Shown: positions 1-5,764 of the stretch, piece by piece
How positions within the stretch are numbered: the first letter of the stretch is position 1
Layout: every line of letters begins with the position of its first letter
Origin: Pseudomonadota bacterium
Lineage (GTDB): Bacteria; Pseudomonadota; Alphaproteobacteria; Rhizobiales; Hyphomicrobiaceae
DNA: 6,111 bases
Reading direction: 5' to 3'
NCBI GenBank assembly: GCA_021812845.1
Contig: JAKAML010000079.1
Span: 1 to 6,111, forward strand
Position numbers and translations under genes: made by a program
The notes under the pieces: generated by a model
Seen by the model: only the letters and a program-made list of their open reading frames with translations
Database searches by the model: none
What the model was told of the DNA's origin: nothing

Positions 1-149
1 TCCACCCGCCGGGTGAAGGTAGCCGAATCGCCAAATCGCGAGGAACGGAAACGGAATCAACAAAGTGGTCGCAAACCCGAATTCGATAGCCGGGGATCAG
101 GGGGAGCCCTGCGGAGCTCGTGCCGGCGCGACTGCGCTCTATGGGTGAC
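1..149. other. Intergenic DNA without a recognisable gene
   Basis: No frame here gives a protein I recognise on either strand. Bases 20-95 are less GC-rich than the rest of the window, with short purine-rich repeats (CGGAAACGGAA), which would suit a promoter or boundary region for a gene beyond the left edge. I see no clear -35/-10 pair, tRNA or insertion-sequence end. A 71-codon plus-strand open frame from 120 crosses into the pufC end and looks spurious. Confidence 0.4.
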
Positions 150-231
150 AGGAGCAAGATGGGGCGTGGCGGAAGGAAGGCGGGGGTGACGGAGGCAGGC
201 GGCGGAAGGGCGGCGGCGGAAAGGCGGCGAC
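150..231 (-). terminator. Possible Rho-dependent termination region after the puf operon
   Basis: On the transcript this stretch is rich in C and poor in G, with repeated CCGCC, CCUUCC and CACCC runs and little stable structure. Such composition is typical of Rho loading (rut) sites. It lies just beyond the pufC stem-loop, in untranslated RNA, where Rho would act. On the plus strand it appears as irregular GGCGGAAGG-like repeats. The assignment rests on composition only. Confidence 0.35.
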
Positions 232-293
232 GGTCGGTGTCCGCTGACCGGCCGGGGGGAAGCACCGGCAGGCCAGCGGACAGTGAGCCGACC
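232..293 (-). other. Long stem-loop downstream of pufC
   Basis: Directly after the pufC stop the transcript can form a three-part stem: bases 288-293 with 232-237 (6 bp), 274-282 with 238-246 (9 bp, UGUCCGCUG with CAGCGGACA), and 265-269 with 251-255 (5 bp). Small internal loops separate the parts, including a five-base bulge at 283-287. No U tract follows. It is most likely a 3'-end protecting hairpin, or the structured part of an atypical terminator, for the puf transcript. Confidence 0.6.
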
Positions 294-301
294 CGTTCGG
301 C

Positions 302-1345
302 TCACTTGATCGAGGCCTTGTTGAGCTCGAGATAGCTCTTCAGCATCTGCGCACCGGCCAGCGGCTTCGCCTGACCCTGGTGGCAGGTCGTGCAGAACGC
401 CTTCGGCGCGTCGCCGTGCGGGCCGAGCCGGTGCGGCGGATAGCTCGGCTGCAGCGGCGTCAGGAACGCCGCGTTGAGATCGCGCACCATGCGGATGCCG
501 TGCCAGGCCGAGGTCCGCTGGGGGGTCGACTGCGACCAGGCGCCGAACGCGCGGCTGTTGTGGCAGAACGTGCAATTGACGCCGAGCCCGTCGGACATGT
601 GGATCATCAGCGCATAGGTCTTCTCCGTCGCCTGGATCGACGCCGACTGCGGCGTGCCGATCCGCGAGTCGGCCATGGGCAGCGCCTTGGTCGCCTGGAC
701 GCGGATCTCGCTCTTCGCCCCGCCGAGCAGATCGGTGAACGGATCGGCGGTCATCGACGTCGAGCCGATGTGCTGGTTGGCGCGGTTCTGGTTGCCGGCG
801 GTGTAGCCCGCGAGCCGCCACGGCGCGGTCTGGTCCTTCTGCGAGAACCAGATGTTCTGCGGTACCGGCTTGCCCGCGTGGCAGGTGTAGCAGGTGACGC
901 CGGTCGCCCCGACGTGGGACTTCCAGGTCTCGTTGATGTGCCGCGTCATCTGGAACATGCGCCGCGCGACGGTCTTGGTGTAGGGGCTGTCGTCCTCCAT
1001 CTTCTCGACGTTGTGGCAGTAGGCGCAGCCCTGCTCGGGCGACACCCACTCCGTCACCGCCGCCATGACGCGGTTGAACTCGCCCTCGGTCAGGTCGCCG
1101 AGCACCTTGACGTTCTTGTACACCTCCGACGCCTTCCTGCCGCCGGGATCGGCCGGCGGCACCACGTCCGGCAGCTTGATGGCCGCCAGCGCCTTGGCAT
1201 CCGTGCGCGGGTTCTTGACCTGCTCCATGCCGACGCCGCGATAGCCGAGCTGCTGGCTCTTGGTCGGCGGCCGTTCGCAGGCCGCGAGCCCGAAGGCCGC
1301 CACCGACGCGGCGAGGGCGACAGGGATGCGGGATGCCCGGTTCAT
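302..1345 (-). CDS. pufC: Photosynthetic reaction centre tetraheme cytochrome c subunit
   Basis: This 347-residue cytochrome is anchored to the periplasmic face of the reaction centre and re-reduces the special pair using electrons from soluble carriers. A short basic and hydrophobic signal ends in the lipobox GLAAC, so Cys23 should become the lipidated N-terminus. Four c-type heme sites are visible: CAYCH (107-111), CYTCH (152-156), CTFCH (258-262) and CTTCH (318-322). By spacing against the B. viridis cytochrome, Met94, Met130 and Met247 are the axial ligands of hemes 1-3 and His144 that of heme 4; all are present. Nearby conserved stretches include [23 protein letters not shown] and [11 protein letters not shown]. 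The ATG overlaps the pufM stop by four bases and has GGGAG at 1353-1357, seven bases upstream. The C-terminus, [13 protein letters not shown], is slightly extended. Nothing suggests loss of function. Confidence 0.98.
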   Translation of the reverse strand: MNRASRIPVALAASVAAFGLAACERPPTKSQQLGYRGVGMEQVKNPRTDAKALAAIKLPDVVPPADPGGRKASEVYKNVKVLGDLTEGEFNRVMAAVTEWVSPEQGCAYCHNVEKMEDDSPYTKTVARRMFQMTRHINETWKSHVGATGVTCYTCHAGKPVPQNIWFSQKDQTAPWRLAGYTAGNQNRANQHIGSTSMTADPFTDLLGGAKSEIRVQATKALPMADSRIGTPQSASIQATEKTYALMIHMSDGLGVNCTFCHNSRAFGAWSQSTPQRTSAWHGIRMVRDLNAAFLTPLQPSYPPHRLGPHGDAPKAFCTTCHQGQAKPLAGAQMLKSYLELNKASIK

Positions 1346-2325
1346 TTGACTGCTCCCGGAAGAGTGGTTGGATCGATGACGGCGGGACCGATCGCGGGGT
1401 AGCTCGGCACGATCCCGTGCTTGACGCCCCACAGGTACCAGTTGTCGACGACGGTGCCGGTCAGGAGGATGCCGATGCCGCCGGTCAGCGTGCACAGGAC
1501 CGCGAACCACCACGCCCAGCGATGGATCGACTCCATCGAGGCGTTGAAGCCCATCGTCCAGCGCCAGAACAGCGCGGCGCGCTCCGACGCCGTGCCGCGG
1601 TCGACGATCTGCTCGATCTCGCGCTCGCCGCCGTAGCGGCTGACGGCGAGGATGGTCGCGCCGTGCATGGCGAACAGCAGCGCCGAGCCGTAGAGGAAGG
1701 CGATCGAGAGCATGTGGAACGGATTGTAGAAGAGGTTGCCGTAGCGGATCGAGAACGCGGCCGTCCAGTCGAGGTGCGGGAACACGCCGAACGGCACCGC
1801 CTCGCTCCAGCTCCCCATGGCGATCGGCCGGATGAAGCCGAGCACCAGATAGAGCCAGATCGCCGACGCGAACGCCCACGCGACGTGCGTGCCCATGCCG
1901 AGCCGGCGCGCGTTGGTGTAGACGCGGACCCAGAACAGCAGGATCGACATGGTGAGGAAGAAGCCCGCCAGCAGCCACCAGCCACCCTCGCCCATGGGCG
2001 GGATCGAGAGCCCGTACTTCGCCGGCGGCGGCTCGAGCGCGAGCCACGGAAGCTGGCGGACGAACTGGAGGATGTTCCAGTTCACCGAGGCCAGCATGTT
2101 GAGGCCCATGATCATGATCGCGAACAGGCCCGACAGGATCGACGCCACGCCGAGCCCGCCGAGATAGAACGGACCGACCTGCGCGTCGCCGACCCGACCG
2201 AGCCAGTAGGAGAAGAACGGCTTGCCCTCGCGGGGCCACGCCGGCACCGCACCGTAGGCCGGCACCCCCATCTCGGGATGGGAGCGAACCTGGATGCGCG
2301 TGAAGATGTTCAGATATTCCGCCAT
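1342..2325 (-). CDS. pufM: Photosynthetic reaction centre M subunit
   Basis: This 327-residue protein is the M partner of PufL, with five membrane helices (about 53-78, 112-138, 145-168, 199-225 and 263-287). His184 and His204 (NPFHM) are the bacteriochlorophyll ligands (M182 and M202 in R. sphaeroides numbering). His221, Glu236 and His268 are the iron ligands (M219, M234 and M266). Tyr212 corresponds to Tyr M210, which tunes primary charge separation, and Trp254 is the QA-stacking tryptophan M252. Asp47 in GDAQVG (codon 2185-2187) replaces Asn M44 of R. sphaeroides and pairs with the Asn in PufL. The C-terminal extension (about 300-327, ending TLPGAVK) is the type found in species with a PufC cytochrome and closely resembles the Blastochloris tail. 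The ATG has a GGAGG-type site upstream. The stop overlaps the pufC start as ATGA, so coupled translation is expected. Confidence 0.98.
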   Translation of the reverse strand: MAEYLNIFTRIQVRSHPEMGVPAYGAVPAWPREGKPFFSYWLGRVGDAQVGPFYLGGLGVASILSGLFAIMIMGLNMLASVNWNILQFVRQLPWLALEPPPAKYGLSIPPMGEGGWWLLAGFFLTMSILLFWVRVYTNARRLGMGTHVAWAFASAIWLYLVLGFIRPIAMGSWSEAVPFGVFPHLDWTAAFSIRYGNLFYNPFHMLSIAFLYGSALLFAMHGATILAVSRYGGEREIEQIVDRGTASERAALFWRWTMGFNASMESIHRWAWWFAVLCTLTGGIGILLTGTVVDNWYLWGVKHGIVPSYPAIGPAVIDPTTLPGAVK

Positions 2326-2340
2326 GTCACATCCCTCCGC

Positions 2341-3168
2341 TCAATTCGCCCAGAACGGCATGTCGAGCCACCAGTTCCACCACTCGGGCCAGCCACGGGT
2401 CCAGAACGGGCCCGAGATGACGATGCAGACCGCGCTCCAGAACACCGCGTTGAGCGCCAGGAACAGCCCGAGCCGGTGAATGCCGAGCGTCCCGATCGAG
2501 TAGCCGATGGTGTCGCGGAAGAACGTGTTCTCGTGGTCCGGCGTCTTGACCGTCTCGCCCGGCGCCGGATTGGTCGCCGACAGAACCAGCGCGCCGTGCA
2601 GGGCGAGCGCCAGAGCGGTCGTGAAGAAGAAGGTGATCGCCAGCATGTGCGCCGGGTTGTAGTGGAAGTGGATGTACTGGTAGCCGACGTTCGACACCCA
2701 ATCGAGGTGCGAGAGGATGCCGTAGGGGAAACCGTGACCCCAGGCGCCGAGCAGGAACGGCCGGATGACGACGAGCGTCACGTAGGCGAAGATCGCGAAG
2801 CTGAACGCGATCGGGACGTGATAGCCCATGCCGAGCTTGCGGCAGATCTCGACCTCGCGCAGCGCCCACGACACGAACGCGCCGATGGCGCAGAGCGTGA
2901 TGATCTGCCAGAGGCCGCCCTCGCGCATCGGCGCCAGCGCCAGCCCGTACTTGAGATCGGGGGGGGCGATCGAGATCGTCCACGGGTTCCAGGTCGGCCC
3001 GATGGCGGCGCCCCACAGGATGAGCGCGGTCCCGAGGATCGTGAAGAACGCCGCGGTGACGCCGAAGAAGCCGACGTAGAACGGGCCGATCCAGTAGTCG
3101 AACAAATCGCCGCCGACCAGCGTGCCGCCCCGGACGCGATACTTCTTCTCGAAATTCAGCATGGCCAT
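2341..3168 (-). CDS. pufL: Photosynthetic reaction centre L subunit
   Basis: This 275-residue integral membrane protein has the usual L-subunit length and five membrane helices (about 33-55, 85-110, 117-140, 172-198 and 227-250). With PufM it binds the special pair, accessory bacteriochlorophylls, bacteriopheophytins, quinones and non-heme iron, and it carries the active electron branch plus the QB site. The start [20 protein letters not shown] is typical of L. Counting Met as 1, His154 and His174 (NPAHM) match the bacteriochlorophyll ligands L153 and L173, and His191 and His231 match the iron ligands L190 and L230. Glu213 and Ser224 match L212 and L223 of the QB proton path. Position 214 is Asn (codon 2527-2529), where Rhodobacter sphaeroides has Asp L213; Blastochloris viridis also has Asn there. 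The C-terminus is short, ending PFWAN, without the extra residues of Rhodobacter. pufM starts 15 bases after the stop. Confidence 0.98.
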   Translation of the reverse strand: MAMLNFEKKYRVRGGTLVGGDLFDYWIGPFYVGFFGVTAAFFTILGTALILWGAAIGPTWNPWTISIAPPDLKYGLALAPMREGGLWQIITLCAIGAFVSWALREVEICRKLGMGYHVPIAFSFAIFAYVTLVVIRPFLLGAWGHGFPYGILSHLDWVSNVGYQYIHFHYNPAHMLAITFFFTTALALALHGALVLSATNPAPGETVKTPDHENTFFRDTIGYSIGTLGIHRLGLFLALNAVFWSAVCIVISGPFWTRGWPEWWNWWLDMPFWAN

Positions 3169-3176
3169 GTCGAAGT

Positions 3177-3182
3177 CCTCCT
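3177..3182 (-). promoter_or_regulatory. Ribosome binding site of pufL
   Basis: A complete AGGAGG lies eight bases before the ATG at 3168. It places the start at [10 protein letters not shown] and not at a farther upstream in-frame start near 3216. Confidence 0.85.
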
Positions 3183-3233
3183 CATCGCGCTCTCGTCGCA
3201 CACGCGCGGAGCGCACGTCGGGGCAGATCCCGG

Positions 3234-3258
3234 ACGCGGCGCGCCGCGGCGCGCGCGT
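3234..3258 (-). other. Second, very GC-rich stem-loop between pufA and pufL
   Basis: The 25-base RNA folds as ACGCG paired with CGCGU, one bulged C, then CGCGC paired with GCGCG around a CGCG loop, giving about ten GC-dominated pairs. It contains a perfect 16-base palindrome at 3239-3254. With the stem-loop at 3277-3321 it forms a tandem barrier in the 165-base pufA-pufL spacer. Its likely role is protecting the antenna mRNA from decay after cleavage in the reaction-centre part. Confidence 0.7.
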
Positions 3259-3276
3259 TCAAGGCAGGTCTCGGAA

Positions 3277-3321
3277 ACGGCGGCGGGAGATGTCCAGACC
3301 AAGGCCTCCGTCCGCCGCCGT
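3277..3321 (-). other. Stem-loop immediately after pufA
   Basis: The two arms at 3312-3321 and 3277-3286 are perfectly complementary over 10 bases (ACGGCGGCGG with CCGCCGCCGU) and enclose a 25-base loop. The stem starts 12 bases after the pufA stop and is followed by UUUCC on the transcript. That is too short a U run for a standard intrinsic terminator, though partial termination is possible. Hairpins between pufA and pufL are known in Rhodobacter capsulatus to block 3' exonucleases and stabilise the pufBA segment. The same role is inferred here. Confidence 0.7.
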
Positions 3322-3333
3322 CCCTCTTCGGGG

Positions 3334-3537
3334 TCAGGCGATGTTGCGGATCGCGAGGCCCGGCACCGGCTGCGTCGGCACACCCATCTCGGCCTTCTTG
3401 GCCGGATGATTGGCGAGCCAGTTGTAGCGTTCGGTGCTCAGCAGCAGGAAATGGATCGTGAAGGCGAGTATGGCGAGAAACACATACAGCACCGTCAGGA
3501 CCCGGACAGGATGGATCCATTGCCAGATCACATGCAT
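3334..3537 (-). CDS. pufA: Light-harvesting complex 1 alpha polypeptide
   Basis: This 67-residue LH1 alpha antenna subunit pairs with PufB. The N-terminus, MHVIWQWIHPVRVL, fits the family pattern of an amphipathic start followed by a D/H-P-R-like turn. The single membrane helix spans about residues 12-34. His29 in AFTIHFLLLSTERYNWL is the Mg ligand of B875-type bacteriochlorophyll, and the following LLLSTERYNWL is the strongest family signature; Trp40 sits where the aromatic residue that tunes absorption is found. About 25 residues follow this motif (NHPAKKAEMGVPTQPVPGLA and a short end), a rather long periplasmic tail compared with many LH1 alpha chains, and some family members have theirs trimmed. 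The gene is followed by two stem-loops before pufL. The ATG at 3537 is fixed by its AGGAG site. Confidence 0.95.
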   Translation of the reverse strand: MHVIWQWIHPVRVLTVLYVFLAILAFTIHFLLLSTERYNWLANHPAKKAEMGVPTQPVPGLAIRNIA

Positions 3538-3545
3538 CTCGATCA

Positions 3546-3550
3546 CTCCT
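3546..3550 (-). promoter_or_regulatory. Ribosome binding site of pufA
   Basis: The minus strand reads AGGAG eight bases before the ATG at 3537. It decides the start: a GTG at 3546 lies in the same frame but overlaps this site, so it cannot be served by it. Confidence 0.8.
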
Positions 3551-3620
3551 TTTCGAGAGCCCTCAGACGCCGCCGGATGGCCGTGACCGGTTCCGGCAGC
3601 ACGAAGTCAGCGGCGCGGAT

Positions 3621-3779
3621 TCACCACCCGAGCCACGGACGCCACATCCACATCAGGACGTGCGCGACCACCGCGATGGCCACGTAGAGGATGGTCATCT
3701 GCATGAACCCTCCATGCAGCTCCCTCGCCTCCTGGTCGGTCAGTCCCGACGTATTCAGCTTGTCTCCTATTCCAGCCAT
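3621..3779 (-). CDS. pufB: Light-harvesting complex 1 beta polypeptide
   Basis: This 52-residue LH1 beta antenna subunit pairs with PufA in the inner membrane and forms the bacteriochlorophyll- and carotenoid-binding ring around the reaction centre. The cytoplasmic N-terminal part carries the family signature SGLTDQEARELH (residues 11-22). His22 is the conserved histidine 18 residues before the pigment ligand, and His40 (IAVVAHVLMW) is the axial ligand to bacteriochlorophyll Mg. The membrane helix spans about residues 24-46, and the C-terminal WRPWLGW holds the aromatic residues that hydrogen-bond the pigment. The ATG at 3779 is preferred over the in-frame GTG at 3830 because it gives the usual length and has GGAG seven bases upstream. 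pufA follows after 83 bases, wider than the roughly 15-20 bases common in this operon. Confidence 0.96.
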   Translation of the reverse strand: MAGIGDKLNTSGLTDQEARELHGGFMQMTILYVAIAVVAHVLMWMWRPWLGW

Positions 3780-3797
3780 GTCTTGTCTCCGGCTGTT

Positions 3798-3810
3798 GGG
3801 CCAAAGGCCC
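3798..3810 (-). other. Short hairpin in the pufQ-pufB leader
   Basis: The minus-strand RNA reads GGGCC-UUU-GGCCC, a perfect 5-bp stem with a 3-base loop. It ends 18 bases before the pufB ATG and just upstream of the ribosome site (GGAG at 3787-3790). No U tract follows, so it is not a terminator. It could mark or protect the 5' end of a processed pufBA transcript, which is inference. The rest of the 135-base gap shows no clear promoter and no exact TGT-N12-ACA (PpsR/CrtJ type) site. Confidence 0.45.
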
Positions 3811-3914
3811 GTTACCGCGTATGCACCCACGCGGCGGGGCTCAAGGTCACGGCCGCAGCCGCGACACAGGTCTCGCCCGCAGGACGGGCAGAGCTCGCCA
3901 CATCGCCATCATGC

Positions 3915-4160
3915 TCATCCCATGAACACGAACGGGATGACGGTGTGAGACGCCTCGCGCGCCTCCGCCAGCACCGACCGGCGGCGTTCGCGGGAGGCGA
4001 CACCAGGCGCGGCGGCCGCGCGCCGCGGCATCAGCCGCGCCACGACCGCGAACAGGAGGAAGAAGGGGAACACGATCAGCACCAGCAGCCGGTACTCGAG
4101 CTGCCGCGCCCGCCGGTCGGCGCGCTGCGCGCCGCCGCCACTGGAGATGTCGCTTGCCAT
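3915..4160 (-). CDS. pufQ: PufQ-like small membrane protein
   Basis: This 81-residue protein lies between bchZ and pufB, the standard position of pufQ. In Rhodobacter, PufQ is needed for normal bacteriochlorophyll levels and has been proposed to act as a carrier or regulator of pigment intermediates at the membrane; the same role here is inferred. It has a polar, Arg-rich N-terminus (residues 1-22), one hydrophobic segment (about 24-43, with LLVLIVFPFFLLFAVVARLM), an Arg-rich stretch that would stay in the cytoplasm, and a C-terminal part (LAEAREASHTVIPFVF) resembling the family's AWREAGEITPEIFRP. The ATG at 4160 was chosen because it gives about the family's usual length (70-80 residues) and has GGAG seven bases upstream. 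The same frame stays open to an ATG at 4310, which would give 131 residues. Overall similarity to remembered PufQ sequences is modest, so the call rests on shape, C-terminus and position together. Confidence 0.75.
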   Translation of the reverse strand: MASDISSGGGAQRADRRARQLEYRLLVLIVFPFFLLFAVVARLMPRRAAAAPGVASRERRRSVLAEAREASHTVIPFVFMG

Positions 4161-4310
4161 GCTGTCGCTCCCTCGCCTCATGCCCTTGCCGGTGCCGCCA
4201 TGGACCGGCCCTCTCGCCGCCGCCCTCGCCGGCGGCGGTGATGTCGTCGCCCGCGCCGCCGTCATGGGCGCCGCAATCAGCGGTGTCGCGGTCATTGGTG
4301 TCGCCGTCAT
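4161..4310 (-). repeat. Four imperfect 15-bp tandem repeats in an in-frame extension ahead of pufQ
   Basis: From the ATG at 4310 the pufQ frame is open for 50 extra codons. The first 60 bases are four imperfect copies of a 15-base unit (4296-4310, 4281-4295, 4266-4280, 4251-4265), which read as the pentapeptides [15 protein letters not shown] and MTAAR. The remainder codes for an Ala/Pro/Gly/Arg-rich, probably disordered stretch. The codons include several less common in the neighbouring genes (ACA, CCA, TCA, AGA, AGG), which argues against long-term selection as protein. Against that, the ATG overlaps the bchZ stop as ATGA and has a good ribosome site. The segment is either a real N-terminal extension of PufQ or a bchZ-pufQ spacer that happens to be open. 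Confidence 0.6.
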
Positions 4311-5764
4311 GAGCCTGCTCCTGCCATCACCGCCATGCCGGCCGTCTCGACGTGGCCGCGTCCGACCGCCGCCGCGCCCGCCGTCCGGGCCACCCGCTCC
4401 GCCGCGTCGCGGATCCGCTTGGCGGCCGAGATCCGGACCAGAACCGGGACGTCGGCGACGCGGGCGTCGAGCGCGAGCCGTGCCGCCTCGTCCCAGGGCA
4501 ACTGCTCGGCGATCCGTGACGGGCTCGCCTCGATGCGGTCCATGTCGGTGGCCAGCGGCAGGATGTGGAACAGCGCGTCGAAGAAGCCGTTGCAGACCTC
4601 CTGGACGACGTAGGTCGCGCCGGCGTAGCCCATGAACGGCGTGCCGGTATGCCGGCGGATGATGGCGCCGGGGAACGAGGCCGGAATGAAGGCCGCCCGG
4701 CCGCCCGCCTCGGCGAGATACATGCGCTCGTTGAACGAGCCGAACAGCACCAGCGGCGGCCGCCCGCGCATGGCCGCGCGCACGGCGTCGTTGTCGGTCT
4801 TGGCGCCGGGCTTCCGCGCGACGGCGAACGAGCACGGAAGGCCGAGCTCGTGCTCGAGGAAGTGCCGGAGCCCGCGCGCGTAGGTCTCGTTGGCGACGAC
4901 GCCGAAGCCGGCGGTGCCGAAGAAGTCCTGTGTCACGCTGCGCCACAAGTCCCACAGCGGCTTGATCGTCGTGTGCTTCTCCTTCTCGATGAAGGGCTCG
5001 GGATCGAGGCCGAGCATCCCGCCGAGCGTGCGCAGGAACAGCGTCGTCGAGTGGAGCCCGATCGGCGCCTGGAGGTAGGGACGATCGAGCGCCTCGCACA
5101 GCAGCCGCCCGTACTCGCGGTACATGCAGACGTTGACGTCGGCGTCGACGAGACGGGGGATGTCGGCGAGATGGCTGCCGAGCGGGAACACCATGTTCAC
5201 CTCGGCGCCGATGCCCTCGACGAGGCGGCGGATCTCGGCAAGATCGGACGGCATGTTGAACATGCCGTAGGCCGGCCCGACGATGTTGACGCGCGGCCGC
5301 GCGCCTTCGGGCCTCGGCTTGCGCTTCGGCATCTTGCCGCCGCGGGCGCCGTGCTGCGTCCACAGCCAGTAGAGCGCGCGGTCGGCGCTCTGCCACTGGT
5401 CCTCGTCGATGGTGCGCGGCAGGAAGCGCTGGATTCCGGATCCCTCGGGCGTCACGCCGCCGCCGATCATCTCGGCGATCGAGCCGGTCACGACGACGCT
5501 CGGCTGGGCGCGGTCGAGCACGCCGTGGGCGCGCTTCATCGCGGCCTCCGTGCCGCGCTGGCCGAGCTCCTCCTCGCCGAGCCCGGTGACGACGATCGGC
5601 AGCTCGTGCGGCGGCAGCGCGTCGGTATAGTGGAGAACGGAGGTGACGGGCAGGTTCTCGCAGCCGACCGGACCGTCGATGATGACCTGCAGGCCCTTGA
5701 CCGCGGTGAAGACGTAGACCGCGCCCCAGTAGCCGCCGGCTCTGTCGTGATCGAGGACCAGCAT
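4307..5764 (-). CDS. bchZ: Chlorophyllide a reductase subunit BchZ
   Basis: This 485-residue protein is of full family length. It is the NifK-like subunit of chlorophyllide a reductase, which with BchY and BchX converts chlorophyllide a to the bacteriochlorin used for bacteriochlorophyll a. The N-terminus is characteristic: [19 protein letters not shown], then [20 protein letters not shown] with Cys35 in the position of an Fe-S cluster ligand, then [11 protein letters not shown] (about 58-68) and [17 protein letters not shown] (about 92-108). The middle has the NifD/K-like segments [21 protein letters not shown] (160-180, partly quoted family pattern) and [13 protein letters not shown]. The C-terminal region (about 440-470, [18 protein letters not shown]) resembles the helical domain shared with light-independent protochlorophyllide reductase. 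The ATG is preceded by GGAGG at 5775-5779 and overlaps the bchY stop by one base. The stop forms an ATGA overlap with a possible upstream start of the pufQ frame. The last 15-20 residues are Ala/Gly-rich and look unconserved. Confidence 0.97.
   Translation of the reverse strand: MLVLDHDRAGGYWGAVYVFTAVKGLQVIIDGPVGCENLPVTSVLHYTDALPPHELPIVVTGLGEEELGQRGTEAAMKRAHGVLDRAQPSVVVTGSIAEMIGGGVTPEGSGIQRFLPRTIDEDQWQSADRALYWLWTQHGARGGKMPKRKPRPEGARPRVNIVGPAYGMFNMPSDLAEIRRLVEGIGAEVNMVFPLGSHLADIPRLVDADVNVCMYREYGRLLCEALDRPYLQAPIGLHSTTLFLRTLGGMLGLDPEPFIEKEKHTTIKPLWDLWRSVTQDFFGTAGFGVVANETYARGLRHFLEHELGLPCSFAVARKPGAKTDNDAVRAAMRGRPPLVLFGSFNERMYLAEAGGRAAFIPASFPGAIIRRHTGTPFMGYAGATYVVQEVCNGFFDALFHILPLATDMDRIEASPSRIAEQLPWDEAARLALDARVADVPVLVRISAAKRIRDAAERVARTAGAAAVGRGHVETAGMAVMAGAGS
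4318..4322 (-). promoter_or_regulatory. Ribosome binding site for the alternative pufQ start at 4310
   Basis: On the minus strand this reads AGGAG, seven bases before the ATG at 4310. It lies inside the end of bchZ. It matches the consensus somewhat better than the GGAG ahead of the 4160 start, so the longer PufQ cannot be dismissed. Confidence 0.45.

Noticed and set aside
120..335. A 71-codon plus-strand frame in the pufC downstream region
   Set aside because: The product is Arg/Gly-rich and low in complexity, it overlaps the stem-loop and the pufC end, and no good ribosome site was seen.
57..1049. A 330-codon minus-strand frame overlapping pufC
   Set aside because: It is the shifted frame of pufC, with heme-site codons read out of frame, and has no independent support.
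1333..3687. A 784-codon plus-strand open frame antisense to pufM, pufL and pufA
   Set aside because: It is complementary to genes with clear family motifs, its product is Arg/Asp/Glu/His-rich low-complexity sequence with no recognisable domain, and long antisense frames are common in GC-rich coding DNA.
3798..3810. GGGCC-UUU-GGCCC hairpin as an intrinsic terminator
   Set aside because: No U tract follows, and it lies just ahead of the pufB ribosome site, where termination would silence the antenna genes.
3780..3914. Search for a PpsR/CrtJ operator (TGT-N12-ACA) or promoter ahead of pufB
   Set aside because: The TGT triplets checked near pufB lack the partner ACA at the required spacing, and no convincing promoter elements were seen.
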